Made by a program: the position numbers and the translations under genes. Below the pieces are notes generated by a model that saw only the letters and a list, made by a program, of their open reading frames with translations, made no database searches and had not been told where the DNA came from. Below, one piece after another: positions 45,530 through 54,728 of a stretch of 64,000 nucleotides of DNA. This DNA is from Bacillota bacterium. Lineage in GTDB: Bacteria; Bacillota; UBA4882; UBA8346. The DNA lies in the NCBI GenBank assembly GCA_023417475.1, contig JAEZFP010000032.1:62001-126000 (forward strand). The letters are read 5' to 3'. Each line of letters begins with the position of its first letter. The stretch's first letter is position 1.

Positions 45530-47095
45530 ATGATGAGAAAGGCAAAAATTATCATCCTAATGCTGCTGTTGGTGCTGACTTGTGTCACCGTATCAGCGAA
45601 AGACATTTACCCAATCAAAACCGATGTCACTCTCACTTATTGGGTGCCGTTGAATGTATCGCCTTCGGCCACGGTTAAAAATTTGGGCGAAACTCCCTTG
45701 TATCAGGAGATAATGAAGCGGACCGGCATCAAAGTTCGTTTTATTCACCCGGCGATGGGACAGGAAACTGAAAAATTTAACTTAATGTTAGCCTCCGGAG
45801 AACTGCCGGATATTATCGAATGGCAGGGTTGGCTCACCTACCCCGGTGGTCCGGAAAAAGCCATCGAAGATGGCTTTATTGTCCAATTGAACTCTCTGAT
45901 CGACAAATACTCGCCCAATTTGAAAAAAGTCTTACGTGATAAAGAACTGAATAAAATGGTCAGAACCGACTCCGGGAAATACTTCGTTTACCCGAATGTT
46001 CGCGGCGACGAGTATTTGCTGGTTTTCACCGGACCGTTTATTCGTAAAGATTGGTTGGATGAATTGGGTTTGAAAACTCCGACCACCATCGACGAATGGT
46101 ATACGGTTCTGAAAGCCTTCAAAGATAAGAAAAAAGTGCGCGCCCCGTTAACCTTCCGTTATGATTTATGGGATAACCACAACACCTTTGTTGGCGCGTT
46201 TGGCGCGACCATGGGCTTCTATGTCAATAACGGCAAAATTAAATATGGCCCGATTCAACCGGAATTTAAAAATTTCCTAGCCACCTTCAGAAAATGGTAT
46301 GCCGAAGGTTTGGTCGACACCAATTTGCCGACCGTGGATCAGAAAATCCTCGACGGCAAAATGACCAGCGGTATGTCAGGCGCTTGCATCTCCAATACCG
46401 GTAACGGAATCGGTAAATATCTTGAAGCAATGCAAGTCAAAGATCCGCAGTATGATCTGATCGCCGCTCCGTATCCAACCTTGAAAAAAGGCCAACGGGC
46501 CATGTTTGGACAACTGGAGAATAAATACTCCCGGAACGGCAACGCCGCGATCACCACGAAATGCAAAAATCCGGAACTGGCCGCCCGATTCCTTGACTAC
46601 GGTTACGGCGATGAAGGTCACATGCTCTTTAACTTCGGTATTCCCGGCGTAAGCTACAACATGGTGAACAATTATCCGAAATATACCGATTTGCTAATGA
46701 AAAACCCCAAAGGGTTAACCATCAATCAAGCGATGGGTAGTTATATGCGGGGTCACTATAACGGACCGTTCGTTCAGGACAAACGGTATCTGGAACAATA
46801 TGCGGGACTGCCGCAACAAAAAACGGCCATTGAAATTTGGAAGAAGACCGACCAAGTCAAACACCGTTTGCCGCCGATCAGTCCTTCACCGGCCGAAAGC
46901 GGTGAAATGGCCAAGGTCATGAATGAAGTCAATATCTATCGCGATGAGATGATCCTGAAATTCATCATGGGTACCGAACCGCTTGATAAGTTTGACGAAT
47001 ATGTTGCTCAGCTCAAAAAGTTAGGGATTGAAAAAGCAATCAAAATTAATGAAAATGCCTTAGCCCGTTACCAAAAACGGTTGCAAGCGAATTAA
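45530..47095 (+). CDS. Extracellular solute-binding protein (ABC, LplA/family-1 type) without adjacent permeases
   Basis: A 521-aa substrate-binding protein of the oligosaccharide type paired with LplB/YtcP-like permeases. The signal peptide covers residues 1-24 with cleavage likely after VSA. A Cys at 18 (VLTC) is not a good lipobox, so it is probably periplasmic rather than a lipoprotein. Binding-protein features include DVTLTYWVPLN, LMLASGELPDIIEW and the tail repeated helices. No permease or ATPase gene is in the surrounding 10 kb. The SD AATGGAGG precedes ATG 45530 (or 45533). A likely cargo is an oligouronide or related glycan. Confidence 0.9.
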   Translation: MMRKAKIIILMLLLVLTCVTVSAKDIYPIKTDVTLTYWVPLNVSPSATVKNLGETPLYQEIMKRTGIKVRFIHPAMGQETEKFNLMLASGELPDIIEWQGWLTYPGGPEKAIEDGFIVQLNSLIDKYSPNLKKVLRDKELNKMVRTDSGKYFVYPNVRGDEYLLVFTGPFIRKDWLDELGLKTPTTIDEWYTVLKAFKDKKKVRAPLTFRYDLWDNHNTFVGAFGATMGFYVNNGKIKYGPIQPEFKNFLATFRKWYAEGLVDTNLPTVDQKILDGKMTSGMSGACISNTGNGIGKYLEAMQVKDPQYDLIAAPYPTLKKGQRAMFGQLENKYSRNGNAAITTKCKNPELAARFLDYGYGDEGHMLFNFGIPGVSYNMVNNYPKYTDLLMKNPKGLTINQAMGSYMRGHYNGPFVQDKRYLEQYAGLPQQKTAIEIWKKTDQVKHRLPPISPSPAESGEMAKVMNEVNIYRDEMILKFIMGTEPLDKFDEYVAQLKKLGIEKAIKINENALARYQKRLQAN

Positions 47096-47115
47096 CAAGC
47101 GAAAACGAAACAACG

Positions 47116-47150
47116 AAATCCCAGGAAAATAAAACCTGGGATTTTTTCTT
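47116..47150 (+). terminator. Terminator of the solute-binding protein gene
   Basis: AAATCCCAGG (47116-47125) pairs with CCTGGGATTT (47135-47144), then TTTCTTTT. The remaining ~215 bases up to the regulator start hold an SD-like AAAAGGAG without a start codon and the palindrome at 47365. Confidence 0.85.
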
Positions 47151-47364
47151 TTGGATATGGGACACGAAATAATCGGATGAAGGCTGGTTAACTATTTTTG
47201 GGGGCTCGTGTGAAATTTCACAAAATGTTTACGGAGTTACAAATTGATTGCAAACAACTACAATTCCAGTATCCATAATGGTTACAAGGCAATCAACGGG
47301 CTGGACTTGGTGCCGGCGGACCCCTTGCAAAGTTAAAAAAAAGGAGCTAAACTAAATTTAAGAA

Positions 47365-47379
47365 CGTTGTCAGACAACG
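47365..47379. promoter_or_regulatory. Perfect 15-bp palindrome, probable operator of the FCD regulator
   Basis: CGTTGTC-A-GACAACG (47365-47379), centre at 47372, contains TTGTCAGACAA, the TTGTnnnACAA type bound by FadR/FCD-class GntR regulators. It lies 30 bases before the regulator's start codon, which suggests autoregulation. Confidence 0.65.
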
Positions 47380-47408
47380 GACAACGAAAAAATCTTCGGG
47401 GGTTGTTG

Positions 47409-48098
47409 ATGGACATTACACCAATTACCAAAACCATCCTCTCCGCTGAGATTGCTCAAAAACTGCAAGATCTCATTATGAGCCGGGAGTTTGAGCCGGG
47501 AGCGCAATTGCCAAACGAATTGGATTTGGCTAAAATGATGGGCGTCAGCCGTTCGACAATTCGCGAAGCCATCAAAATTCTGGCATCCAACAATATTTTG
47601 GAAGTTGTCCGGGGGAAGGGAACCTTTGTCGGTCGCCAACCGGGGTTGGTCAACGATCCGTTAGGCGTCAATTTTCTGCATGACCAGGACTTGCTCGTTT
47701 CGTTATTTGAAGCCCGGTTACTGATTGAACCCGGCGTGGCATTTTTAGCGGCTGAAAGAGCGACCCTTGATAATTTGCTTCGGATTGAGGAATCCGTTGA
47801 ACGGTTGGCGGAGTTGATCCGGAAACACGAGTCGCATGCCCAGGAGGATCAGGAATTCCACCGGGCGGTTGCCATTGCCACCCAAAATCCGATTATTGAC
47901 CGGATTGTCCCAATTATTAACGATTCGATTGCCAAAGCTTATTTTGAAATTGTCAATATTCCGGGCAATCCGCAAAAAGTGTTAAAAGCGCATCAAAACA
48001 TCTATAAAAGCATTAAAAATCGCAATACGGCTCAGGCCAAGACCGCAATGCGGCTCCATTTGGACGAGACAATGCTGGACATTCGTTCACGACGGTGA
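47409..48098 (+). CDS. GntR family regulator, FadR (FCD) subfamily
   Basis: A 229-aa regulator. The winged helix spans residues 10-75 (IAQKLQDLI, GAQLPNELDLAKMMGVSRSTIREAIKIL, VVRGKGTFV). The all-helical FCD effector domain follows, with FEARLLIEPGVAFLAA, the metal-binding histidine in DQEFHRAVA and AHQNIYKSI. FCD regulators in this setting usually sense uronates or their keto-acid products and repress uxu/uxa genes (compare UxuR/ExuR). ATG 47409 is preferred because GGGGG lies six bases upstream. It precedes uxaB by 59 bases and likely controls itself and the uronate genes through the 47365 palindrome. Confidence 0.92.
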   Translation: MDITPITKTILSAEIAQKLQDLIMSREFEPGAQLPNELDLAKMMGVSRSTIREAIKILASNNILEVVRGKGTFVGRQPGLVNDPLGVNFLHDQDLLVSLFEARLLIEPGVAFLAAERATLDNLLRIEESVERLAELIRKHESHAQEDQEFHRAVAIATQNPIIDRIVPIINDSIAKAYFEIVNIPGNPQKVLKAHQNIYKSIKNRNTAQAKTAMRLHLDETMLDIRSRR

Positions 48099-48157
48099 TT
48101 TGAAAAAATTTTCGTTTCCGAAAATTTATTTTATAACTTCAAGGAGGTTCTTACATT

Positions 48158-49687
48158 ATGAGTAATCAAACACTGCCAAATCTTAACCGGGATTATCTGG
48201 AGAAAAACCTGCTCGGTACCGAGTTGGCCCCATTTTCCAAAGCAATCTTTGATTATCCGGAGAAGATTATCCAATTTGGTGAAGGCAACTTTTTACGGGG
48301 CTTTGTGGACTGGATGGTCCAACAGATGAATAAAAAGGCGCTGTTTAATGGTCGGGTCGTTGTGGTGCAACCGTTACCAATGGGTCGAGTCGCCAATCTT
48401 AACGAGCAAGACGGTTTATATACCATGATGCTGCGCGGTACCATTGATGGTAAAGTCACCGACCAACGGGAAATCCTCGCCTCAATCAGCCGGGGTCTCG
48501 ACCCCTATACCCAATGGGAAGAAGTGCTGCAATGCGCTGAAAACCCGGAGATCGAATATGTGGTCTCCAACACCACCGAAGCGGGCATCGCGTATGATCC
48601 CAATGACAAACTGACCGACGCGCCCCCGACATCTTATCCCGGCAAACTCACTGTTTATTTATACCGCCGTTTTACCCATTTCAAAGGCGACGCCACCAAA
48701 GGTTTGGTCATCATGCCGTGTGAATTGATTGATCGAAACGGCGATAAGTTGAAGAAAGTCGTCCTGCAGTTAGCTTCCGAATGGCAGCTTCCGGCCGAAT
48801 TCAGCCAATGGCTGCAAAACTCCAATTACTTCCTCAATACCTTGGTCGACCGGATCGTCACCGGCTATCCGTTTAAAGAAATTGATCAAATTGAGCAGGA
48901 ATTAGGCTATAAAGATCAAAATCTTAATACAGCGGAACTTTTCCACCTCTGGGTTATCGAAGGCGATGCCAAACACGGCGAGAAACTCCCGTTGGCTCAA
49001 GCCGGGTTGAATGTGAAATGGGTGAGCGATATGACCCCGTACCGTACCCGGAAAGTTCGAATCTTAAACGGCGCCCATACCTCGGCCGTGGCGGTCGCTT
49101 ATTTATCCAATATCGATCTGGTCAAAGACGCCGTTGAAGATAATCAAGTCGGAAAATTCATCCGGGACGTTGTCTTCGAAGAGATCATCCCAACGCTCGA
49201 CCTGGACGCCAACGAGTTGGAACAGTTCGCCAAGGATGTCTTAGAGCGTTTCAATAATCCGTTTATCGATCATAAATGGGCGGATATTTCCCTCAATTCG
49301 ACGTCAAAGTTTGAAGCGCGGGTGCTGCCTTCGCTAAAAAAATATTTTGAACGCCGCAAAGTACTCCCCAAACGTTTGACGTTCTCCTTAGCGTCACTGA
49401 TTGCGTTATACCATGGCACGGAGATCCGCGGCGATAAATTGGTAGGACATCGTGACGGCCAGGAATATTTGCTCCGCGATGATCAAGTCATTTTAGAGTT
49501 CTTCCGCGAAATCTGGGCCAGCTACGAAAAGACCGAAATTACGCTGGAAACATTGGTTGAAAAGGTTCTGAACCGTTTCTGGGCTGCTGAAATGAAAGAA
49601 CTTCCGACGTTAGCCTCAGAAGTTGCTACCTACTTGCGCGAGATTTTGGATGCCGGAATGAGCCGTAGCTTAGAAAAGTGTTCCTAA
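48158..49687 (+). CDS. uxaB: Tagaturonate reductase (altronate oxidoreductase)
   Basis: A 509-aa long-chain mannitol-dehydrogenase-family enzyme. It reduces D-tagaturonate to D-altronate with NADH in the galacturonate branch. It has the N-terminal nucleotide-binding segment IIQFGEGNFLRGFVDWM, YVVSNTTEAGI and the catalytic lysine region YRTRKVRILNGAHTS. The length and FLRGF form favour UxaB over fructuronate reductase UxuB, but the two are close relatives. The SD CAAGGAGG precedes ATG 48158. It is followed 78 bases later by uxaE. Confidence 0.9.
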   Translation: MSNQTLPNLNRDYLEKNLLGTELAPFSKAIFDYPEKIIQFGEGNFLRGFVDWMVQQMNKKALFNGRVVVVQPLPMGRVANLNEQDGLYTMMLRGTIDGKVTDQREILASISRGLDPYTQWEEVLQCAENPEIEYVVSNTTEAGIAYDPNDKLTDAPPTSYPGKLTVYLYRRFTHFKGDATKGLVIMPCELIDRNGDKLKKVVLQLASEWQLPAEFSQWLQNSNYFLNTLVDRIVTGYPFKEIDQIEQELGYKDQNLNTAELFHLWVIEGDAKHGEKLPLAQAGLNVKWVSDMTPYRTRKVRILNGAHTSAVAVAYLSNIDLVKDAVEDNQVGKFIRDVVFEEIIPTLDLDANELEQFAKDVLERFNNPFIDHKWADISLNSTSKFEARVLPSLKKYFERRKVLPKRLTFSLASLIALYHGTEIRGDKLVGHRDGQEYLLRDDQVILEFFREIWASYEKTEITLETLVEKVLNRFWAAEMKELPTLASEVATYLREILDAGMSRSLEKCS

Positions 49688-49765
49688 ATCTTGCCCGTAA
49701 GTTTCAAGCGCATTTGGGTAGCAGAGGTTGATGATATAACCCAAAGCGAAAAGGGAGGACCAGTT

Positions 49766-51298
49766 ATGGAAGTATTGAAAACGTTCGTTCAATTGACAAA
49801 AGAATATCAAACTTCAGCTGACCTGCGGGTAGCAGTCCAAAACGATCCCGGATTGGCAGTGATTTACTTCGACTCAATTCATCAGCATGAGGGCTCAACT
49901 TTAGGTATCGTCCGGTTGGCGTCGGGCAAAAAGCTATGGGTCATTGGCAATCAGTCTGCGGTCTACGCGGAAATGAACGGTAGTGAACAAACAGTGGACG
50001 GGGTCGCGGTTAAAGAATGCGCCTTATCGGTGGCGAACAGTAAAGTATTACGCAAATATTTCGCTTTTACCAACCCGATTTCCTTAGCAAAGTACGACAT
50101 TACAATTGGGTTGGGCGATCGGCTTGGCCTGGCTTCGGCCGGTCATTTGCGGTTGGTCAAAAATTTGAAAGTCCGTCCGATCCTGGCGCAACAGTCGATC
50201 CGGGAGTTAAATCTGACCGGCCGTGATTATGGTCAAGTTCTGGCGGATGCGGTTTGGGCAGTGTTCCAAGAAGATTATCAAGGCGGCTTTGGAGCCGACG
50301 GCGATCATTTGAAGACCGCGGCCGAAGTCAAGATGGCGTTGGAAAACGGTTTCACCATGATCACCTTGGACTGTTCCGAACATATCAATAATATTGCCGC
50401 CACAGACACCGCTACGATCGAAGCAATCTATCAAAGTTTAGAACCAGGCGAACGTCAGGCGCTCGAAGCAAAATTCCTGGGAACGCAATTTCAAGCCGGT
50501 TCGTTAGCGGTATCCTATACTACGGACACCTTGAAGTTAAATGCGGCGATCTATCAGAGAGCGATTGACTTTGCCATCGCGATCTTTAATGATTTAATCA
50601 AGCCGGTGGCAAGCAACGTCGATTTTGAAGTCTCGATTGACGAAACGCAAACCCCGACCGATCCCGCTTCCCATTTTTATGTCGCCGAGCAATTGATTCA
50701 AGCCGGAGTGAAGGTCAACAGTCTGGCTCCGCGTTTCTGCGGCGAATTCCAAAAAGGTATCGATTATGTCGGCGATCTGACGCAATTTGAAAAAGAGTTT
50801 AAGGAACATGAAGCCATTGCGGTTCATTTTGGCTATAAACTCAGTATCCATTCCGGTAGCGACAAGTTTACCGTATTCCCGATCATTGGCCGCGAGACCA
50901 AGGAACGGGTGCATGTCAAAACTGCCGGCACCAACTGGTTGGAAGCGGTTCGGGTGATTATTGAGACCGATCCGGCGCTCTACCGGGAGCTGCACGCATT
51001 TGCCTTGACTCAATTGAGCGAGGCCAAAAAGTATTACCATATCTCAGCCGACCCGGCGCGGATCCCGGGTTTGGACAGTTTGTCCGATGACGGCTTACGG
51101 GCGCTGATGGATCAAAATGACGCCCGTCAAGTGATCCATATTACCTACGGCTTGATTCTGCAAGCCAAGGATGCGAATGGCAAGTATGTATTTAGAGATC
51201 GAATCTATCAGTGCTTGACCGCCAACGAAAACCTGTATTATCTCAAATTGGCAGGTCATATCGGGAAACATTTGCAAAAGTTGGGTTTCTTGCATTGA
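49766..51298 (+). CDS. uxaE: Tagaturonate epimerase UxaE
   Basis: A 510-aa protein of the UxaE family, described in Thermotoga as interconverting D-tagaturonate and D-fructuronate, which lets galacturonate and glucuronate branches share enzymes. Segments consistent with the family are FGADGDHLKTAAEVKMAL, ITLDCSEHI, VDFEVSIDETQTPT, FCGEFQKGIDY and YKLSIHSGSDKFTVFP, which supply likely metal-binding His/Glu/Asp residues. ATG 49766 after AAGGGAGG is preferred to the upstream ATG in the longer frame. It lies in an operon with uxaB, and uxaA follows after 167 bases with a hairpin in between. Confidence 0.9.
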   Translation: MEVLKTFVQLTKEYQTSADLRVAVQNDPGLAVIYFDSIHQHEGSTLGIVRLASGKKLWVIGNQSAVYAEMNGSEQTVDGVAVKECALSVANSKVLRKYFAFTNPISLAKYDITIGLGDRLGLASAGHLRLVKNLKVRPILAQQSIRELNLTGRDYGQVLADAVWAVFQEDYQGGFGADGDHLKTAAEVKMALENGFTMITLDCSEHINNIAATDTATIEAIYQSLEPGERQALEAKFLGTQFQAGSLAVSYTTDTLKLNAAIYQRAIDFAIAIFNDLIKPVASNVDFEVSIDETQTPTDPASHFYVAEQLIQAGVKVNSLAPRFCGEFQKGIDYVGDLTQFEKEFKEHEAIAVHFGYKLSIHSGSDKFTVFPIIGRETKERVHVKTAGTNWLEAVRVIIETDPALYRELHAFALTQLSEAKKYYHISADPARIPGLDSLSDDGLRALMDQNDARQVIHITYGLILQAKDANGKYVFRDRIYQCLTANENLYYLKLAGHIGKHLQKLGFLH

Positions 51299-51388
51299 AA
51301 TTGGCAGCTGCGATGGCGCTTTAAATATTTGATGATTAGCGCCTCAGATATTCCTTGACTTATCAGCAGAAACAAATTCAATAATTTC

Positions 51389-51419
51389 CTTTCCCATCCG
51401 CGCTTTACGGATGGGAAAG
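51389..51419 (+). terminator. Perfect 12-bp hairpin in the uxaE-uxaA gap
   Basis: CTTTCCCATCCG (51389-51400), 7-base loop, CGGATGGGAAAG (51408-51419). There is no proper T run, so it may be an attenuator, a processing site or an mRNA-stability element rather than a full terminator. Confidence 0.55.
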
Positions 51420-51465
51420 ATCTATTACAATCATTTATTTCAACTGACAAAGATTACTTCGAAAG

Positions 51466-52980
51466 ATGGTGAGTCCCATTCATAAAGTACTGCAAATCAA
51501 TCGCGCGGACAATGTGGCCGTCGCCTTAGTCGAACTTTCCGTTGGAGAGACCGTTTCCGTCAACGGTGTTCAGGTCGCGGTCTCCGAAAAAGTTCCGGTT
51601 GGACACAAAGTCGCACTTAACGACATCCCGGCGAATCAAGCGATTCGCAAGTACGGGTTTACAATCGGTCATGCCACCCAAGCGATCCAAGCCGGGCAAT
51701 GGGTTCACAGTCATAATGCCGCAACCAGCCTGAAGGGGAAATTGGAATATTCCTACCAACCTTCAATCCGACCGGTTGAGGTTCCGGCAACAGTCCCAAC
51801 GTTTTTGGGTTACCGCCGGGCCGACGGTCAGTTCGGTATCCGTAACGAGATCTGGATCATTAACACGGTCGGTTGTATTAACAAACAAAGCCAACGCTTG
51901 ACCCGTCTGGCGGAGGAGAAATTCCAAGCGGAACTGCAAGCCGGCGTGATTGACGGCATTTATACCCTGGAACATCCGTATGGCTGTTCCCAATTGGGCG
52001 AGGATTTGCTAAATACCCAGAAGCTCTTGGCCGGACTCACGCGTCATCCCAATGCCGCCGGTGTCTTATTGGTCGGATTGGGATGCGAAAACAATCAAAT
52101 GGCCGACTTTCACCAAATTTTGGGTGCGGTTGATTCGCGACGGGTTAAATCGCTGGTTCTGCAGGATGTGGCAGACGAATTTGAGGTTGGCTTGGAATTG
52201 CTCGGCGAATTAATCGCGCATGCCGCCACTTTTAAACAGGAGCCGGTACCGGTTTCCGAATTGAAAATCGGTCTCAAATGCGGCGGTTCCGACGGATTTT
52301 CCGGCATTACCGGCAATCCGCTGGTCGGTTCGGTCGCGGACCGGTTAATCTCTTTTGGCGGTACGGCAATTTTAACCGAGGTTCCGGAGATGTTCGGCGC
52401 CGAACAGATTTTGATGAATCGGGCGAAAGATCAAGCGACCTTTGAGAAAGTGGTCGCCTTGGTTAATGATTTCAAAGACTATTTCATCCGGAACGGTCAG
52501 GAAGTCTATGAGAACCCTTCTCCGGGCAATAAAGACGGCGGGATCACTACTTTGGAAGACAAGTCGCTGGGATGTACCCAAAAGGGCGGTACCAGCACCG
52601 TCACTGATGTGCTCCGTTACGGCGAGCAATCCAAAGTACATGGCCTGAACTTATTGGAAGGCCCCGGCAACGATATTGTCTCCTGTACTGCCTTGACTGC
52701 CGCGGGAGCTCATATTATTTTGTTCACTACCGGACGGGGCAATCCGATGGGCGCCATGGTGCCGACGGTCAAAGTTTCCACCAATTCAAACCTGGCAACG
52801 CGCAAACCGAATTGGATTGACTTTAATGCGGGTCAGTTATTGGAAGGCAAGACGATGGATCAACTCACGACCGATTTTTTTGATCATTTGGTCGCGATCG
52901 CGAGTAAAACCGAACTGACCAAAAACGAGCTTAACGGTTATCGCGATATTGCGATTTTCAAATCGGGTGTCACATTATAA
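51466..52980 (+). CDS. uxaA: Altronate dehydratase
   Basis: A 504-aa UxaA with both modules fused: an N-terminal SAF domain (residues 1-90, VAVALVELSVGETVSV, WVHSHNAATS) and the main dehydratase domain with the conserved LEHPYGCSQLGED, VGLGCENNQ, LKCGGSDGFSGIT and CTQKGGTSTVTDV segments. It converts D-altronate to KDG, the same product made by UxuA. The start ATG 51466 has only a weak SD (GAAAG). It is the last gene of the uxaB-uxaE-uxaA group, and a terminator follows at 53008. Confidence 0.93.
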   Translation: MVSPIHKVLQINRADNVAVALVELSVGETVSVNGVQVAVSEKVPVGHKVALNDIPANQAIRKYGFTIGHATQAIQAGQWVHSHNAATSLKGKLEYSYQPSIRPVEVPATVPTFLGYRRADGQFGIRNEIWIINTVGCINKQSQRLTRLAEEKFQAELQAGVIDGIYTLEHPYGCSQLGEDLLNTQKLLAGLTRHPNAAGVLLVGLGCENNQMADFHQILGAVDSRRVKSLVLQDVADEFEVGLELLGELIAHAATFKQEPVPVSELKIGLKCGGSDGFSGITGNPLVGSVADRLISFGGTAILTEVPEMFGAEQILMNRAKDQATFEKVVALVNDFKDYFIRNGQEVYENPSPGNKDGGITTLEDKSLGCTQKGGTSTVTDVLRYGEQSKVHGLNLLEGPGNDIVSCTALTAAGAHIILFTTGRGNPMGAMVPTVKVSTNSNLATRKPNWIDFNAGQLLEGKTMDQLTTDFFDHLVAIASKTELTKNELNGYRDIAIFKSGVTL

Positions 52981-53007
52981 AATATTGGTTCAACGCTTCA
53001 ACCCATT

Positions 53008-53036
53008 AAGCCGTCTCCCTTGAGACGGCTTTTTAA
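53008..53036 (+). terminator. Terminator of uxaA
   Basis: AAGCCGTCTC (53008-53017), loop CCTT, GAGACGGCTT (53022-53031), then TTTAA. Confidence 0.92.
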
Positions 53037-53120
53037 TTGGTGCGACCGACGTGAGCGATAGGCGGTGAGCGCGGAAGGCGCAAGGCCGCTATAGGCATGA
53101 TATGGATAAGTAAAATAGTT

Positions 53121-53303
53121 GGATATGTGAATAAGTAAGCTTGCTTGAAGTCTCCGCAAGCTGGATATATGAATAAGTAAGCTTGCTGAGTCGTTCCGCA
53201 AGCTGGATATGTGAATAAGTGAGCTTGCTGAGTCGTTCCGCAAGCTGGATATGTGAATAAGTAAGCTTGCTGAGTCGTTCCGCAAGCTGGATATGTGAAT
53301 AAA
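53121..53303. repeat. Tandem array of 42-bp repeats with internal dyads
   Basis: Four complete units at 53121-53162, 53163-53204, 53205-53246 and 53247-53288, plus a partial fifth to 53303. Each unit begins GGATATGTGAATAAGT and contains AGCTTGC-N11-GCAAGCT, a 7-bp inverted repeat. Units 2-4 differ at only a few positions, and unit 1 carries a variant middle (TTGAAGTCTCC). A degenerate half-unit lies just upstream (53100-53120). The 573-base gap (52981-53553) otherwise holds the uxaA terminator, a GC-rich stretch at 53040-53095 and an AT-rich leader for the next gene. Both frames through the array give 14-residue repeats that look spurious. Confidence 0.9.
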
Positions 53304-53553
53304 CGCCGCGGTTTGACCCGGAATAAATTGGGCAGTATGATGAAACGATTAAACTTGACAGTGTAATTTCGCAGCATCTTTACAATAATACTGAAAAAAG
53401 GCGATAATGGGATATTTCGCTCCAAATATTCCGCCGCCGTAAGAATATGGCGCCAAATCGCGACGCGCTTTCCAGCGATATTAATCTTAAGAAATTGTCA
53501 AAGTTGTCGATAAACAAAATGAATAGTTAGTTTTTAAAGAAAAGAGGGATTTT

Positions 53554-54576
53554 ATGCGGTTAGCGATTGCCGGCGCGCAACACTTTCACTTACTGGATTT
53601 ATTACAGTCGCTAAGTACTGTCCCGGAGGTTGAATGGGTTGGCGTATGGAACATTCACAACGAATTTAAAACAGTGTTTGAGACACAATATCCCATGCCG
53701 GAGTTTCCGACCCTGGAGGCGTTGTTGGATCAAGCAAAACCCGATGGAGTGGCCTGCTTTGACATGATTGGCCGTCGGGCGGATACAATCATTCAATGTC
53801 TGCAACGGGGAATTCATGTTTTGGCGGACAAACCGCCGGTAGCCACGGAAGAACAATTGCAAGCGCTGGAAGAAGCTTTACGCTCGACCAAAGCGACTTT
53901 TACAGCGCTTTTTAGCGAACGGTACAATCCGCCGGTCTATACCCTGAAACAATTGATCGCAGCCGGAACGGTTGGGGAGATCGTGAACTTTACGGCGTTT
54001 CGACCGCATAAATTGAAAAAAACGACCCGGCCGAATTGGATGTTTCAACGGGATAACTATGGCGGGATCCTGGTTGATCTAGCGGTTCATGATATTGACG
54101 TTTTTCAATGGTTAACCGGGGCTAAGCCGGTGCTGATTACCGCAGCTCATTCCAATACCGTCTGTCCGGAATTCCCGGAGTTTGAAGATAACGGGCAAAT
54201 TTTTTTTAAAGCCGATAACGGCGCCGTCGGTTTCATTAAGGTGGAATGGCTGGCGCCCGAGGCCTTTCCTACCCATGGCGATTGCCGTTATTTCATAACC
54301 GGCGCCCAAGGTACGCTTGAGGTCTTTACCGGGGGCGACATCACCGACCGGGGTGGAAAAGTGATTTTATGCACCCATCGTCACCCGCCGGAATTGGTGC
54401 CGTTAAACCCGATGGAAACCGGGCTATATGCCGATTTTTTAGCTAAAACAACGGCGGACGGTCCCACAGGCTCACCAATGATTACCGTTTCGGAGATCAT
54501 CAGTACAATGCGGGTGGCGTTAGCTGCCCGGAAAGCGGCTGATCGCAACTGTATGATAACGCTGGATTGGAATTAA
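53554..54576 (+). CDS. Gfo/Idh/MocA family NAD(P)-dependent oxidoreductase
   Basis: A 340-aa dehydrogenase with an N-terminal Rossmann domain (MRLAIAGAQHFHLLDLL) and the cofactor/substrate segment HVLADKPPVATEEQ, where Lys of the usual EKP motif is retained as DKPP. The C-terminal beta domain has YGGILVDLAVHDIDVFQWL with the catalytic Asp/His pair. Such enzymes oxidise or epimerise sugars, inositols or sugar acids. The N-terminal GxGxxG is atypical (GAQHFH). SD AAGAGGG precedes ATG 53554. It is probably part of the uronate/glycan functions but monocistronic. Confidence 0.88.
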   Translation: MRLAIAGAQHFHLLDLLQSLSTVPEVEWVGVWNIHNEFKTVFETQYPMPEFPTLEALLDQAKPDGVACFDMIGRRADTIIQCLQRGIHVLADKPPVATEEQLQALEEALRSTKATFTALFSERYNPPVYTLKQLIAAGTVGEIVNFTAFRPHKLKKTTRPNWMFQRDNYGGILVDLAVHDIDVFQWLTGAKPVLITAAHSNTVCPEFPEFEDNGQIFFKADNGAVGFIKVEWLAPEAFPTHGDCRYFITGAQGTLEVFTGGDITDRGGKVILCTHRHPPELVPLNPMETGLYADFLAKTTADGPTGSPMITVSEIISTMRVALAARKAADRNCMITLDWN

Positions 54577-54605
54577 TGGCCAAAATTTGCTCACATAAAG
54601 AAATG

Positions 54606-54640
54606 ATGAAACACCTCCTCAGTTTTGAGAGGTGTTTCAT
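54606..54640. terminator. Bidirectional terminator after the Gfo/Idh gene
   Basis: Perfect 12-bp stem ATGAAACACCTC (54606-54617) / GAGGTGTTTCAT (54629-54640) between convergent genes; T residues are interrupted. Confidence 0.7.
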
Positions 54641-54728
54641 TGCAATCGGATAAAAAAGCGTTTTGCAATATCGGTAAAAATGCCAACCTGCAAATTGTAA
54701 GTCTCAAAATTTTACTCGGGTAACCGGT

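Noticed and set aside
53121..53303. CRISPR-like array
   Set aside because: Units are contiguous, the would-be spacers are identical and no cas gene is present; it is a simple tandem repeat.
52998..53425. Minus-strand proteins with 14-residue repeats through the 42-bp array
   Set aside because: Both open frames arise because 42 is a multiple of three. Neither has an SD, and they extend through the uxaA terminator or low-complexity flanks.
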